Below, in pieces: positions 49,194-61,800 of a stretch of DNA of 64,000 nt. Each line of letters begins with the position of its first letter. Position 1 is the first letter of the stretch. The position numbers were made by a program, and so were the translations under genes. Origin of the DNA: Formicarius rufipectus (taxonomy: Eukaryota; Chordata; Aves; Passeriformes; Formicariidae); contig VXAU01000943.1 in assembly GCA_013399695.1 (NCBI GenBank), positions 110,845 to 174,844 on the forward strand, written 5' to 3'. Under the pieces are notes generated by a model. That model was not told the DNA's origin. It ran no database searches and saw nothing but the letters and a program-made list of their open reading frames with translations.

Positions 49194-50948
49194 TCCCATC
49201 CCTAAGTTACATCTGCCAAACCTTTGAAAAAAGGAGGAGAGGTTATGTGGATGGGAAGTTCCAGGTTCCTTTCCTGAGTCTCCAACTTTTTTTACTTCTG
49301 GTACGTTATCAATATGTACTTTACAGTGCAAACTGGAGTCCCCCTTCAGAGAATTAACCATTGCTGGCACCAGCTGTAGCTATAAAATTGTACTTGCAGA
49401 AAGGTCTGATGTGTTCTTGCTGGCCCTCAGGTGCTGATGCACCAGTGGTGTGACAAATCCCTTGTACCTGTTCCCTTGTTTCAGTGAGAAACGATGTGAA
49501 ATAAGATTTCTGTTTGGTAAGCAACCCAGGGTGAACAGAACACGACACTCCTATTTGCATTAAAATTCTAATTGTTAATAACAGCCTAATGTCAATATTT
49601 GCAGGCATTGAGTAGGTAGATAAAAGTGTAAGAGGTTTTAACCTCAGAAGCTTTGTGTCTCAACAGATGTGATGCTGCTTCATGCTATGTGTTACCATAA
49701 TTAAGAAGCATTCAGAAGTTGTTTTTCTTTCAGCAATTTCAGACATGTTCTTGTGATTCAAATTTTAGTGCAGATCGCAACCTGTACTCCAACAGTACAA
49801 TTAAGGTAATTGACAAAGGCAAAACTAGTTTACAGAGTTAATTAGATTTTTCCATCTCCTCACTTTCAGTTAAGCTTGTTGGTCTGATGTGTTTCTTCCT
49901 GCTTAATTGCCATTATTTTTACACAGTATACAGCTTGTAGTAGTCTAGTAGTCTGTCAGATAAATAGTAGTTATTGAAATAATCATGGAGCTGAACTACT
50001 TTTTTTTTAGTTTTGATTATCCTCTTGTGTTTGAACAGCAGAGTTGTATAATTAATATTTACTTCATTTACGTAGCAGTTTTGGCTTGCACTTTGAAGAA
50101 CATTTAGGTTGTTGTGTGAAGATTTTGTTGTGGTTTCTTTTTTTCCTGGAGAACAAGAACCCTACTGTATTGCAGGAGCAGGCATAGCACATTAAAACAA
50201 CTGTAATTACAGCAGATGAAATATTAAGAGTCTGCAAATCCTTTAAACTGTTCATGGATTAGGGCAAACATCATAGTGGTGCTCAATGTTAAACCAGACA
50301 GTGTCAGAAAAATATTTATGGCTTTGGTAACACAGCAGTATTAAAAGTTGGGATGTCTGCCTTGCAGATCATCCAGTTCTGTCAAACACTTTTTATGTTA
50401 TGATTCAGCTAAATGATTCCCCCTTTCAGAATGTGTATTAGTTTGCAATACCATTGATAAATTTATTCTTTTCATTGTCATCTAGGTCAAAGGAGAATAA
50501 ATACTAAAGCTAAAGTACGATTAGATGCAGATCCCAGCTAGTGTTTGTAAAGTATGAATAAATATATATTTTTCAAACAAAATCCTTATTCAATATGTGG
50601 ATACAAGCATCTGTCCAGTCCCTGCAATCATGAGATACCAAAATCCCTTTGTTCAGTCAAGTACCTTGCAGAGTGAAAAGTAAGATTTTCAGGGTTCTCT
50701 TGAATATGACGAATTTGTACATTTTAGTGACAATCCATGGTCTGCTGAGTTTGGGGACCGAAACAACAACTTACATGGTTGTATTCTCATCTATGTTCTT
50801 ACCTCATGGATCTTATACCTCATGAGCCTGGATTTAGCTCCCCTACCTGCCATGCTCCTTTCCTTTTCTTTACTTCCCCTCGGTACTGTGGCACTTACCC
50901 TTCCATAGCTGACCTTAACACGCACATCTTCATCGAAGGGGGGTGATC

Positions 50949-51119
50949 ATGAAGGAATGCTGTGGCTGTAGTTGTACTGGCTGTGACACAGGCCAAGTGA
51001 GCTGCTTATTCGGCTGTTGCTGCAAAATGCTGTCCTGCCACATTGGCTTTGTTTCACAAAAGTCCTTCAGTTGTGATCCTTATCATCCCCCAGGACGTGA
51101 GGTGGCTCTGTGCAGGTAG
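50949..51119 (+). CDS. Possible 56-residue Cys-rich ORF, unproven
   Basis: The frame starts ATG AAG GAA TGC TGT and ends TGC AGG TAG. It encodes 56 residues of which 12 are Cys, beginning MKECCGCSCTGCDTG and containing FGCCCKMLSC. In-frame sequence upstream is closed by TAA at 50,916-50,918, so this ATG is the only start. The end (GCAGGTAGT) also resembles a splice donor, and a pyrimidine-rich stretch ending CATAG lies at about 50,870-50,908. No signal peptide is apparent. I recognise no family: a metallothionein-like or keratin-associated reading would be guesswork, and a chance run of TGT/TGC is the simplest alternative. Confidence 0.12.
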   Translation: MKECCGCSCTGCDTGQVSCLFGCCCKMLSCHIGFVSQKSFSCDPYHPPGREVALCR

Positions 51120-53244
51120 TCTTGAGCTCTCAAAAGGGGTGTGAGCTGGAGCTGAGTGAATTAATTCTTATCATACTGTTGTATAGCTTAAGATCCAACT
51201 GGAAAGTGCAGATGTATTTTTCATGGATTATCACTATTTTATGAACCTTGCTGCGAGTTGAGAGCCCTCAGAGAGAGCGAATGATGTGGGCATTGTAATG
51301 AGAATGTCTTAAATGGCCAAAAGTAAGTGACACAGCAGCCAGGTTGCTGGTTCTTCCCTGAGCAAACTATCCCATTGGAAATAACTGTACAAAACCTTAT
51401 GCCTTTTGGCTGAAATTACCAGTGTGATGCAAAGATCTTCCAAATGTTTGAGCACAATGACACAGAAATAAAATGCTCCACAGTGTGGGGTGCTACCTGG
51501 CATCTGAGCAGTCAAAGAATTCCTGGTATCAGCAATTTTAATTTAAATTTAAAATGTGTGAGAGTTGGCCAGGAAACTAGATTTGTATTTTTGCTGTTGT
51601 TCAGTAAATCGAAGGATCTTGTTTTCTTGTTTATTCAGTGGAGAGTAGAAGAGGCTGCAGAAGGCTGTAGGAGGGTTGATTGTTTTTTATATCTGTATTC
51701 CCCTAGACAAGATGGATGAAAACAGAAAGCTTGATATTTCCCATACTTACGTATGCAGACGTTTTTCTGAGTGACAGTGTTAACATTTGTGGTGATCCAT
51801 TAGGCAATTGTCTTGCTTAATGATATGTTTCAAATATATCTTGACATGTCAAAATTATTTAGCTTTCATCTTATATATATTTTCAGCTATGCTGTAGGAC
51901 TGTGATCTTCCCATCAAAAGAATGTGCTGTTCAGATTAAAAGGACTAAAGACTAAGGTTTTGGAAAGCAATTGGAAAGTGTATGTCTGAGAGACCTTTGG
52001 TTTGTAGGGTTTTCTTGTTTGTTTCCAACCAATATGTTTGTCCTTTCATCCCAGAAGGGTAACAGAGACAGCCCTCACTGAATTTAATATACAATAGAGG
52101 GAGCTAGCTGAGGAACCTTTGCAATCTTTGTAGGCTTTTTAACTCCTTTTGGACAGCAGGGTTCATTCAGAAGTGAGTTGCTCCATGGCATGTAGGATGG
52201 GATGTGTTTCTTAAATTGAAGAGTGTGTGGAGTAAGACCCTAATCTTTTTTATTGTGGGGTATATCAAGGTGAAGAGGACATATCTCCCTCACTAACCAT
52301 GAGTAAGAGTGTGTTCTTTTAGGCAAATATTATCATTTTTATCTATTTTAAGAACTGAATTGGTGATGTCATATATCTGTGCTATTCAGATGGCTGTGGT
52401 TTTTGTTTGTTTGTTTTTCTTTAGTGTTGATTAGATAAGTTGACACTTCATGAAGATCAGCAGAAGGAAAACCATAATTTCTAAGGTGATACCCATAAAC
52501 ATGGGAGCACAGGGACTCCAAGTACTTGGTCTGGATGCTCAAACTGTAAAGCAGGGAATGCACTGGTAGAACAGGCTTTTTCTTTTGAGGGCCCAATAAA
52601 TGCACTATGATTCTGGGAAAGAGACCAGTCAAAAGTTTTCAGACAGAATATTTTATTTCTGATACCAGGGTAAGTATATCAATCCATTTACCTCACATAG
52701 AAATGCTTTTCAGTGTGTGATCCATTCGGTACTTTTCCTCAGAGTTCACCTGGCAGACACTGCTGCTTTTTTATGGGTTGAAGGAAGGAACACCAACTTC
52801 TACACATGCCTCTAGTGGTTTAGTTTATTAGGGAAATGATGCATTTAACACCCCTACAAACAAATCGGCTGTGTCATGGGATATTAACTTTCTCTTGCCT
52901 GAATTAATGAAATCTGTTTGAGGATTTTTTTCTCCCCATAACCTCAAGTGCCTTAAATAGGAGGTTATTTTCTGGCAGAAGCAAATGCAGTTCACAAATG
53001 CAGTAAACTGCAAGGTCTAGTGACTGAACCACAAAATATTAAAGCTAAAATGATGTTGCATGTTAATTCACAATTCTCCTCTGTGGAATAATTCCACGGC
53101 AATCAGGCAGCCATGTCAATATTTTGCTTCTCTGTGCAACACTTTTAGAAACACCTACCTTCAAAAAAGAAGACCTGGAGGAGAGAGGAAAATAAGGCGT
53201 AAGGGGATGAATCTCAGTTTTTAGGAAGAACAATGCAAATATCC

Positions 53245-53258
53245 GGGGGGGGGGGGGG
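53245..53258. repeat. G14 homopolymer
   Basis: Fourteen consecutive G, the longest G-run in the window. Such runs are rare next to poly-A/T runs, are prone to length error and can form G-quadruplex structures between molecules. Confidence 0.9.
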
Positions 53259-56128
53259 AAGCCTGAATTTTGGGTTTAACATAACATTCTGTGCCAGCCA
53301 CTGTTCAGGGAACCTGTGTTGGAGAGAGTTGGCTACTTGTGTTTCTCATTGATATTCCTTAGCCATACTCATGCTTGTAGGTCAAGTAAAAGGTCATTCA
53401 ACCAAAGCAGAAGAGAAGATGCTTGCCAGCCTCAGGTTAGTACTGCCTCTGGAGGTTTATATGTCAGACACTTGGATTGCATTGCCTACCTTTATTAAAT
53501 ACTAGAGCTACCATATAGTCATTCTGTAATTAATGGAAACCATGTAAACTTGTCTTGATTAAAATATTCCTGGAATATGATAGTTTTGATGTATGTGATT
53601 GAGAAGTTTGAACTGCATGATTTCTGTGTGCTTCTCTTTCTCAAGAGCTAAAACAGAGGTACTTTTTTAAATATCAGTTTGAAATATGTTCACCAAGCTT
53701 CCCTGGCGGGAAAAAAAAAAAAAAAGCACAAAAAAACACCCTAATTTCCAAGCTGAATATAAAGTGAGAGAGATCAGCAAAGCCACCTCTGATGTTTTGT
53801 TTTGTTGCTGCCATATTGTACGCTTAACACCAATGGGAAATAGATCCAGCAGGCAGCTGCCAGCAGAAGTCTCCAAAGGATAACTCATGTTTTCTTCCTC
53901 TGCTGCTGCCAGTGTGGTGGTCTTGAGTTTGCCTCTACAGGAAAAGGCTCAGAGAGGATGTTGGAAGAAGATTTGGTGTCAACAACGGTAGCCAGTCTGG
54001 GTTCTAGTCTGTAGAGAATCAAGCCTCCATTTTTTAGATGTAAAAACTCTGCATTTAAAACATAGAAATGCAAAACCATAGTAGAAAGGGCAAGCTTTTA
54101 ATAAGCACTTGAGAGATTTAAGAATAGCCTCACTATTTAAACATTTGACAATACCATGAATTTTTAACTAACCTTTTCATGAGCATCATTACTCATAAGT
54201 ACTTTTAACGAACTAGGTGATAAATGTGAGATGTGTAATTTGAAACATCTCTGTTAATACTATGCTCATGAGTAAATTCAGACTGATTTTTTGTTTTTCT
54301 TTAGTACCTTTAAGGACTCTAAATACTGAGTGAATAGAGAAGAGGTGTGTGGGGGGGTGGAAATAGCAAAATTAAGGAAATAGAGGAAATTTAAAGGCTG
54401 TATGTGTTCTAATGTACCATTGCAAAGTTTAGGGGCTGGTGTTTCCACTACAGAAGGAAAACATTAGGAGAGATTTCCCCCAAGTATTCCTCTAATGCTG
54501 TTTACTGTCCTTGGGAGGTGCAGACTTCTATGGGAAATAGAAAAAAGAATTATAGCTGTTATGATACAGATGTTATGATTAAGGTGATGAGAAGGACTCT
54601 CTTTGCTTTTGCTTCTTTTCCAGTGCTTTAAGTCTTCTAGGGAATTTACATTTCTGCATGTTAGCTTTTTGGTCACTTTTTTTTTTTCCTTATTCTAGCT
54701 TCAACACAGAAAAAAATCCATGTTATCTGGTAATTATTGATATCATATTAAAAAGAGGAGGAAGCAAAATAAAGTAGTGTAGCGTTCTGGGTCACATACA
54801 GAGACACAACCCTTCAGTCTTTCAAAAATTCACCTTCAATTTCATTTGTGAAATAAAGTATCTGCTTTTTCTCTTCTGGTTACATCTAAGTGGGAAACGA
54901 TCCAATGTCTTTTCCTCTCTCAAAAAAATTGAGCCTGACTTTTTAAATATGCAGAATTTTGCAAATCAATTAGATCATTGTCCTTGTTAATGAATAGCTC
55001 CATTTTAGTATAGATGCACATTGTGTTATAAGCTTAGTTCTTGTTGTAACATTTCACATTATACTCATTGCAGTAAAAGTAAGATATATTTATGGTTTAA
55101 TAAGAAGGTGGATATAGATTATACAGAGGGTGGACTTCCCAAAATGCTTGGTTTCATTTGTTTTCTTTTATTCTTTTAGTATCAGTGCTTGTTTTCTGTA
55201 GTTTGTTAGTTCAATCATGGTCTTGCTATCATATTAATTAAATATTTATTTTGAATTGTTGTTCACAATTACTCTTATCACCATTAATACTAAGGGCCTA
55301 ATGTTACATTTTGACCTCTTTATTAGCATTCTTACCATACTAAATGGAAGAGTCTTTCTTCAATAATTGATAAGATTTAAAAAACAAAAAAAAAATGTTC
55401 TGCAACTGTCTCATTTTTCCTCATTTGGCTCCCTCATAAAGATGCTGTGCAGCCATCTTCCTAAGCAGAGAGCACATTCCTTGCCTAAGGCCAAAACAAT
55501 TATCTGCCATCATAAAGAAGTTAAACCAGTGTGGACGAGGGGGAGAAAAGGCTTGAAGTGCTAGTTATAAATTCTAGCAGCAAATCTGCAGGAAAGTGAA
55601 AAGAATCAGTAAGGGTACCTCTAGAAAGCAAAGCCACGTCCCATTTGGCATAAAAAAGCACTGGGCTGTGGAGTTAGGACAACCTGAAAGCGTAACCGTG
55701 CTGCAAGGGCTTTGCATGTTTGCCGTTTTAAATGACTGTGACTTGAGAAATAGTTGGACTAAAGATAGGTTTTTAGATCTCTCTCTATAGTTAGACATAT
55801 AAAAGGGTTGCATTGCCAACTGAAAACCGTGTCTTGATACATTACAGAGTATTTTGGCTTATGAAACAATTTGTCCTTTGCTGCTTTAAGTTGCTGCTTT
55901 ATTTTCTTTTCTTTTTCAGTTACTGCCTTTGAAATAATGCCTTTGTGACTGGTATCACACATAGGCTTGTATCTTAATGAGCAGCACTTCATGAAGCAGC
56001 AAAGTTACAAAAAATACACAATGTTGCCTTTATCCATATGACTTCAGAAAATGAGGCCTTAAGAGACATTTGTGTTCTTGCACAATTTGTCTGCTCTCCT
56101 TTAAGACAACTATAAGCATGCTAATCAA

Positions 56129-56210
56129 CTTTTTTTTTGGCTATTTTTCTGGATTTTTTGTGTTTTGGGTTTCTTTTTCGTTTGGTTGGTTTTGTGTTTG
56201 TTTTTTTTTA
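56129..56210. repeat. G/T-rich low-complexity tract
   Basis: Poly-T with TTTTTTGTG, GGGTTT, GGTTGGTTT and TTTG words, about 80 bp, with a few C. Confidence 0.75.
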
Positions 56211-57431
56211 CCTTTGTGAAGGATGTTTCTCAGGGGTCTATTAATTTTGATGTCGCATAGCTGATGCCATGGATAAAATGCTTGTTTATGGGTGCTGAAT
56301 GTCTAAATAATTAAGAGACCAGAATATAAAATAAAGAATTTTTATTTTTTTTAATCTTGGCTTAAAAAATTCTCATGAGCATAAATATCAACTGTTGATT
56401 ACATTGTCAGCAAGACGTAGCTTTTAAGTGAAAATACTTAATCATTCTGCTACAGAGGAATGGTGATTTTTTAAAATCATCTGCCTCTGCCTCTTCCTGC
56501 CCTCCCCTCCCCTTCCTCTTTCTGATACAGATGTACCTAATATTTTGATATAGCTTTTCTTTTTAAAATGTTATTGTAAAATATAAGTAATGCCCGAGCT
56601 GTTTTCCAGACTGTCTTTTACTGAGATGAAAAAAAGTCCAGGTTTTAGCTACAATTCATTTACATTACTGTTTTCCACCTGTTCACTTTGTAAGCAATAA
56701 GGCTGTGCTTGATCTATAAATACAGAGGCAACAGAAGGTCCATGTCTTGCAGGAATAGAAAAATTAACTATAAAGCCAAAACCAGAATCAAACAGAGAAA
56801 TGGAATCAATAACGTGGTGTCACAACCCTGGTTGGCAAGTGGGCTGCAGTTTGTGTTTAACACTCTTTGTTGTGATCTTGGCAGTATGAGGAAGGTGAAT
56901 TTTAAGGGGCTGTTTCAAGAACACTAACACTTATTGTTTGTCAGCTTGTGGAACTGTCCCTTCCTTTAAATGGGTTTTGGAGGCTTCCAGCCTGGGTTGA
57001 GAAGTAGAAATAAGTATCCTAATGTTGAGGTGGAGAATGGGATAGGACAGAAGAGCTGTGAAAATGAAGAAAGCTTATGAAGTAAAGGCAATTATGTAAA
57101 TGGCTTTTAAAAAGCGCTGTTGGAATGTGGGTGAGATTCCTTGGGGCTTTACAGAGCTGTACTGGGGTTTAGAATGAGAGGGGTGGAAACGGTTTTAAGT
57201 TGTGTAACAGAGTGGTGTTTCCCTGAGATGATCCAGAGGATTCATATTGCAGCAGCCATTGCTAATGGAATACTGCACTGTGCATATCTTCACTAATAAA
57301 CATTTTCTTTGGTGGTAGCCACATTTGGGATGGATTTGAGGGGTGGAAAACTGTATTATTTAGGCCAAAACAAGGCCTGTGACCCTTCAGAAGCCAGGAT
57401 GAGCTTTTTTCTTTCTTTCTTGATTTCATTC

Positions 57432-57607
57432 CTTTGTTTTTGTTTTCTGTTTTTTGGGGGTTTTGTTTGTTTGTTTTTGGGGTTTGTTTGTTTGTTTTTG
57501 TTGTGTTTGGTTTTGGGTTTTTGTTTTGTTTTTTGTTGGTGGTGGGTTTTTTGTGGTTTTGTTTCTTTGTTTGTTGGTTGGTTTTTTTTGGTTTGGTTTG
57601 GTTTTTT
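57432..57607. repeat. Long G/T-rich tract
   Basis: About 176 bp, the largest G/T tract after the minisatellite. It contains tandem TTTG units, GGGGG, TGGTGGGTTTTTTGTGG near 57,540-57,556 and a terminal GGTTTGGTTTGG. It is irregular, with no fixed period, unlike the array at 23.3 kb. Frames of 70-163 codons on both strands over this tract follow from its lack of A and near lack of C. Confidence 0.85.
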
Positions 57608-57939
57608 CCTCTGTACCATGCAAAAGGCATTTGGGGACCAAAGTGATGAAGGACTTAGCAGAGGATATAATCACTATAGGGGCTTAAGTGAAGTTGAGAA
57701 GGCTGATCTGCATGTGGCTATTACTATAGGAAGTATTTTAAAGGAGGGGAGGAGGGAGGGAAGGGAAGGTGCAGAAAGAAGAGCTTCAGTTGAGCTGTAA
57801 TATACCTGAAATGCGCGCCAGACATCTGTGAAAAGAGGCTAATGAGATATTAATTTGGACCCGGTGGAGGAGAACTAGAATAAAGAGGTAGCTTGGTGAG
57901 ACAGTGTTTAAAGATGTTATATTCACAGATGTTATTAGA

Positions 57940-57946
<7 letters not shown>

Positions 57947-57972
<26 letters not shown>
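57947..57972. repeat. A26 homopolymer
   Basis: Twenty-six A followed by G and A6. It could be a poly(A) tail from retroposition, but the 300 bp upstream show no recognisable gene or LINE sequence, so a simple homopolymer is as likely. Confidence 0.85.
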
Positions 57973-58808
57973 GAAAAAATTGGGAAATAGTGGTAGTTGG
58001 CTAAATCAGTGCAATTGAGAATGTTTTGAATTTGTTCTTTAAAGGAAGGACGAAAGGAAATTTGAGAGGTGAGGGAAACAGAGTAGCTAGCTTAGAATTT
58101 TTATTTTTCTGTGAAGACTGTGGGTTCAAAATATCCTTTTCCAGGAACAGAAATTAGAGCTCTTCACTGACCCTTTACATTCAAGATAAATGTGTAAGGA
58201 ATGATGGTCCTGTCAAGAAAGCATTTTCCATGGAATTAGTAGGGAGCTGTTTTTTTTCAAATATAAATAGTTTTTAAATGTTACAGAATGTAGCCACAAA
58301 CTTGCCTTTTTTTTTTTTCCCCTCCCTTCCAAATTCTAGAAGCAAAAGGATTGTTCTGAATTTAATACTTGTATTCCAATAATAAATTTCTGTAATTATT
58401 TTCATTAGCAGCATGTTTTATACATAGCCTTTCTAATTGCTGTAAAGAATCTTACTTATATAATAAGAAAATTTCTCAAAGTAACTTGGCTGTGACTAAT
58501 AATGACTTGTTTTCCCCTTAGAGTGTTTTAAATAACCTTTTAAAATTCAGTTTCACAAAGCTTTGCCAATTTATATGTAAGTTCATATGATATCTGATGG
58601 GTTGTAAATTTAAAGCACACTTAAAAAAAATGTTCATCTGTTGTTTTTCTATTCACTTTTTAATGGACTTTATAAAACCCATCAATATTAAGGAACTCCA
58701 GAATTTGTTTCATAAAGTTTTTCTTGAAGGTCCATCTGTGAATTTACCACCTTGTATTCTGTAAGCTCTTAAAATCTCGTAACTGCTAGTCTTTACAGTG
58801 GAGCAACA

Positions 58809-58826
58809 TACATTTATATAAATGTA
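58809..58826. repeat. Perfect 18-bp AT-rich palindrome
   Basis: TACATTTATATAAATGTA reads the same on both strands and continues as an imperfect palindrome a few bases further. The following 40 bp are rich in TACATG/CATGTA-type alternating sequence. Confidence 0.8.
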
Positions 58827-61800
58827 TATGTGTACATGGTTACATGTGTAGCATACATATACGCATATGTGTAAAAAGTGTGTCCCGTTCAAAAGGCAAA
58901 GACTGTATAGAAAAATAACTTTTCAGGTCTAATACTTTTCTCATAAATGTGAATCAGCACCGTCACCTGGAACACTCAGATATTAAAAAGTGAGAATTTT
59001 AGGAGACAAAGCTGAAATAATACGTAAATGTAGCATGTCTGTAGTCATCATCTGTCAGCAAAAAGTACTTTGAAGTATGACAGTGATGGAATTTTTAATA
59101 TGCCCTTAATTGAATAAGTTGTGTTAACGTGTCCAAAAACATGTCTCAAAAAAGGCAGCAGGTATGATTATATTAAATTTGGTGATGATAAATATTTCCC
59201 ACCACCCCAATACAACTGGCATTATATAAGCCTGGTTTGTCTGAAATTCCTGCTTTTCACACAAGATAACTGACTCTAGGGTTGTTTACCTGAGATTTCT
59301 ATAGCAATTTTGCATCAAAGGTCCTGGGGCAGATTTGCTGTTTTTAAGGTAATTGTTTGGCTTAATACAGTAATGGGAATGTGAATAAATTGCGAGTTTT
59401 AAATGATTTCTATAAAATGGTCAGAACTGTTTCTGAGACGCTCCCTACTAAGAACGTTGCCCTTTCTCAAACATGGTGTTTTTCTTTTACAGCTGTTTCA
59501 GTAGTTTAGGGTCATTATTATCATATTGTCAGGTCACAAAGATTCCTGGTTTTATAGTTGTTTTTATAATTAATTTCTCCATTTGCAAATTAAGTTTCAT
59601 TTGTTAGCATGGAAATTACTACATCAACTAATGCTGTCTTGAGGCGAGTCAGTTTTCTCATGATCTCTAGTTGTTTCATACCAGAGCTGGAAATGTTGAG
59701 TTTCTCTTCCATCAGTAGAAACCCAATTTTTTATTAATAAGTATGATGTGATTAAGATACAGCATCAATTTAGATGACTTTTCAAGGTTTTTTCACTTCA
59801 TCCAGGGAGAACAGTCTCACCTATGGGCCAGTGCTGAATGCCAGTGGTTCCAAGCCTGGGCATGGAACTGCTGTTCCATTGGTAGAGAATGGAGACTTGA
59901 ACCACTCTTGTAATTGCAGTGATTTGCTCTTTCACTGTGCTGAATATTTGCCTAATTCCTTTGCCCATAGTTATGTTTTCCTCTGTCAGTGGACAGAAAT
60001 GGATCTGCTCCATGAAATTTATTTTCTCCAACTTGGAGAAGTAAACTATGGTTCCTTCCTCATGGGGTTCATTAAAATGCATTTTATATTACTGTGGCAG
60101 TTAAATATTCCTATTTCACTTAGTGAAAATGAATTCTGGCTCAGGAATCTTTCAGCTAATAGAAATTTTACCCTGAAAATCCTTACTGAGTTTTGAGTAT
60201 GAAATTCAGTCTTGTATTCCAAACATGATGCCTCTGAAGTGCCTTTGTTAGATCTCAGAACGAGGACACTGAAGGATGCAAAATGCCCTTTGTTTAGTGG
60301 GTGAGTAGCAGGTGGTGATGGTGTGTGACCCTTCAGCCCAAACCTGGCCAGGACCCATATGCTGGCTGCCATAAAGCAAGCAGGAAAAAAAAGTACCCTG
60401 CTTGTTATCTTAAGCTTGCTATGAGGAGTTAGTTTTCAGAAGAAAATATAAAATTTATACCCAAACTAGGTTTTATAGCTTCCCTCTAGCTTCTGAAATG
60501 TTTGCATATAGATGAGAGAGTGTGTGAGATGTTTTCAGCAGTCAATGTCCTGTCACTGATAAATACTTTCTTTTTCCCCTGAGGGTATCCTCAGTGGGTT
60601 TTTTGTTTGTCTTTTTTTTTTTCTCTAAGTTTTCTTTGGATGCTTGAGCAAGATTGTCAGGCTTAGAAAACTCTGATGCCTGTTGATGTCAGAGAGAAAA
60701 GCAAACTTTTGTAGATGCTCAAACAAGTACATCTGATATTTTTGGATCCAGAGTGACTATAGCTCTTAGACAAGCCTGTTATAGCATTAAATAATGCAGC
60801 GTGAAAAGGAAGAGTCTTCCTTTTCAAATGCAGCCTTTGGTAGAGATGGATTTTATTTCTTGAAATGTATTTGGTTTTCCTGGTATCAACCATAGCTGAC
60901 AGAGCCAGTGCAAATTAGTGTTTGAATTTCCTTGATTGATATGGTGAGAATATCAATGGTTAACCCTTTGTTTTGTTTTGATCTCAGGAATGTTTTTGTG
61001 ACACTGTAGAAATATATTTTATAAAAGAGGGAAAAAAAAGTTAGTTGCAAACTGATTTAAGTTCTGCTGGTAATAGTATTCTCAAAAACATATAACGGAA
61101 TGAACTAACAGCTCTTACATCAATAGTCAATTTCTAGAGAAAAAAAATTCTGATAATACATCTGATACTATATTACAATCTTTCTTAAATTCTGTGGTTA
61201 TCCTGTGCAAATAGTTGTCACATGTTTTGGATTATTAAATCTACTTTGAATCTAGGGTCTCCTTCGGGGGGAGGGGTAGGGAAGAACAATTATATACTGT
61301 ATGTGAAGATCCCTTGCTGGAAGACATTTAATATCACCTTTTTACTAACTCTAAGCTTGTAATATATTTTATACTCAGTGCAATTCTATTCAGGTTGTTG
61401 CAACTGCTGGCTTGTTGCTGCTGATTCTGTTTCAGGAGTACAACTGGAGAAAAGTCTTTTTTTTTTTTTTTTTCTGACCTGGTACTGCAAAGAAGAAGAA
61501 CCATTAGCAACAAAAAATTTTGGTGAGCAGAAAGATGAAAGGTATCAGTTGCTGAACAAGCCACTTTATAGTTCATTAGAAGATCTCATAAAGGTTTGGC
61601 TTAGTGATAAAATTAAAGGGCTAAGTAGCATTGTAGTACCAAGGAGCAGGAGTCCTGGGCTAGGGATGACTGGATGGCATAGAAGAAAAGTGGAAGAGAA
61701 TAAGGGCATTTCATAAGCAGAATATACTGGGAAGTGTTGGGTGAGGAACTGGAATAAGAGGCAAAATTCTGTGACATCTCGAATAAATAGGCAGCCTAAC

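Larger units (their letters stand above)
49194..57431. other. AT-rich non-coding stretch with a small Cys-rich ORF
   Basis: About 8.2 kb. The only frame I single out is the short Cys-rich one at 50,949-51,119. Low-complexity content includes (TTTG)n at 52,392-52,424, a G14 run at 53,245-53,258, an A-run near 53,709-53,724, a poly-T near 54,674-54,686 and a G/T tract at 56,129-56,210. No mobile element was recognised. Confidence 0.5.

Noticed and set aside
57309..57800. 163-codon plus-strand frame
   Set aside because: Its central part is the irregular G/T tract. The flanking parts show no motif.
59178..59276. Possible C/D-box snoRNA (GTGATGA then CTGA boxes)
   Set aside because: The boxes occur by chance at this length. 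No terminal stem, C' box or conserved guide region was evident.
59774..60196. 140-codon ATG frame on the plus strand
   Set aside because: No recognisable domain, repeat or splice context. A frame of this size is expected by chance in 64 kb.
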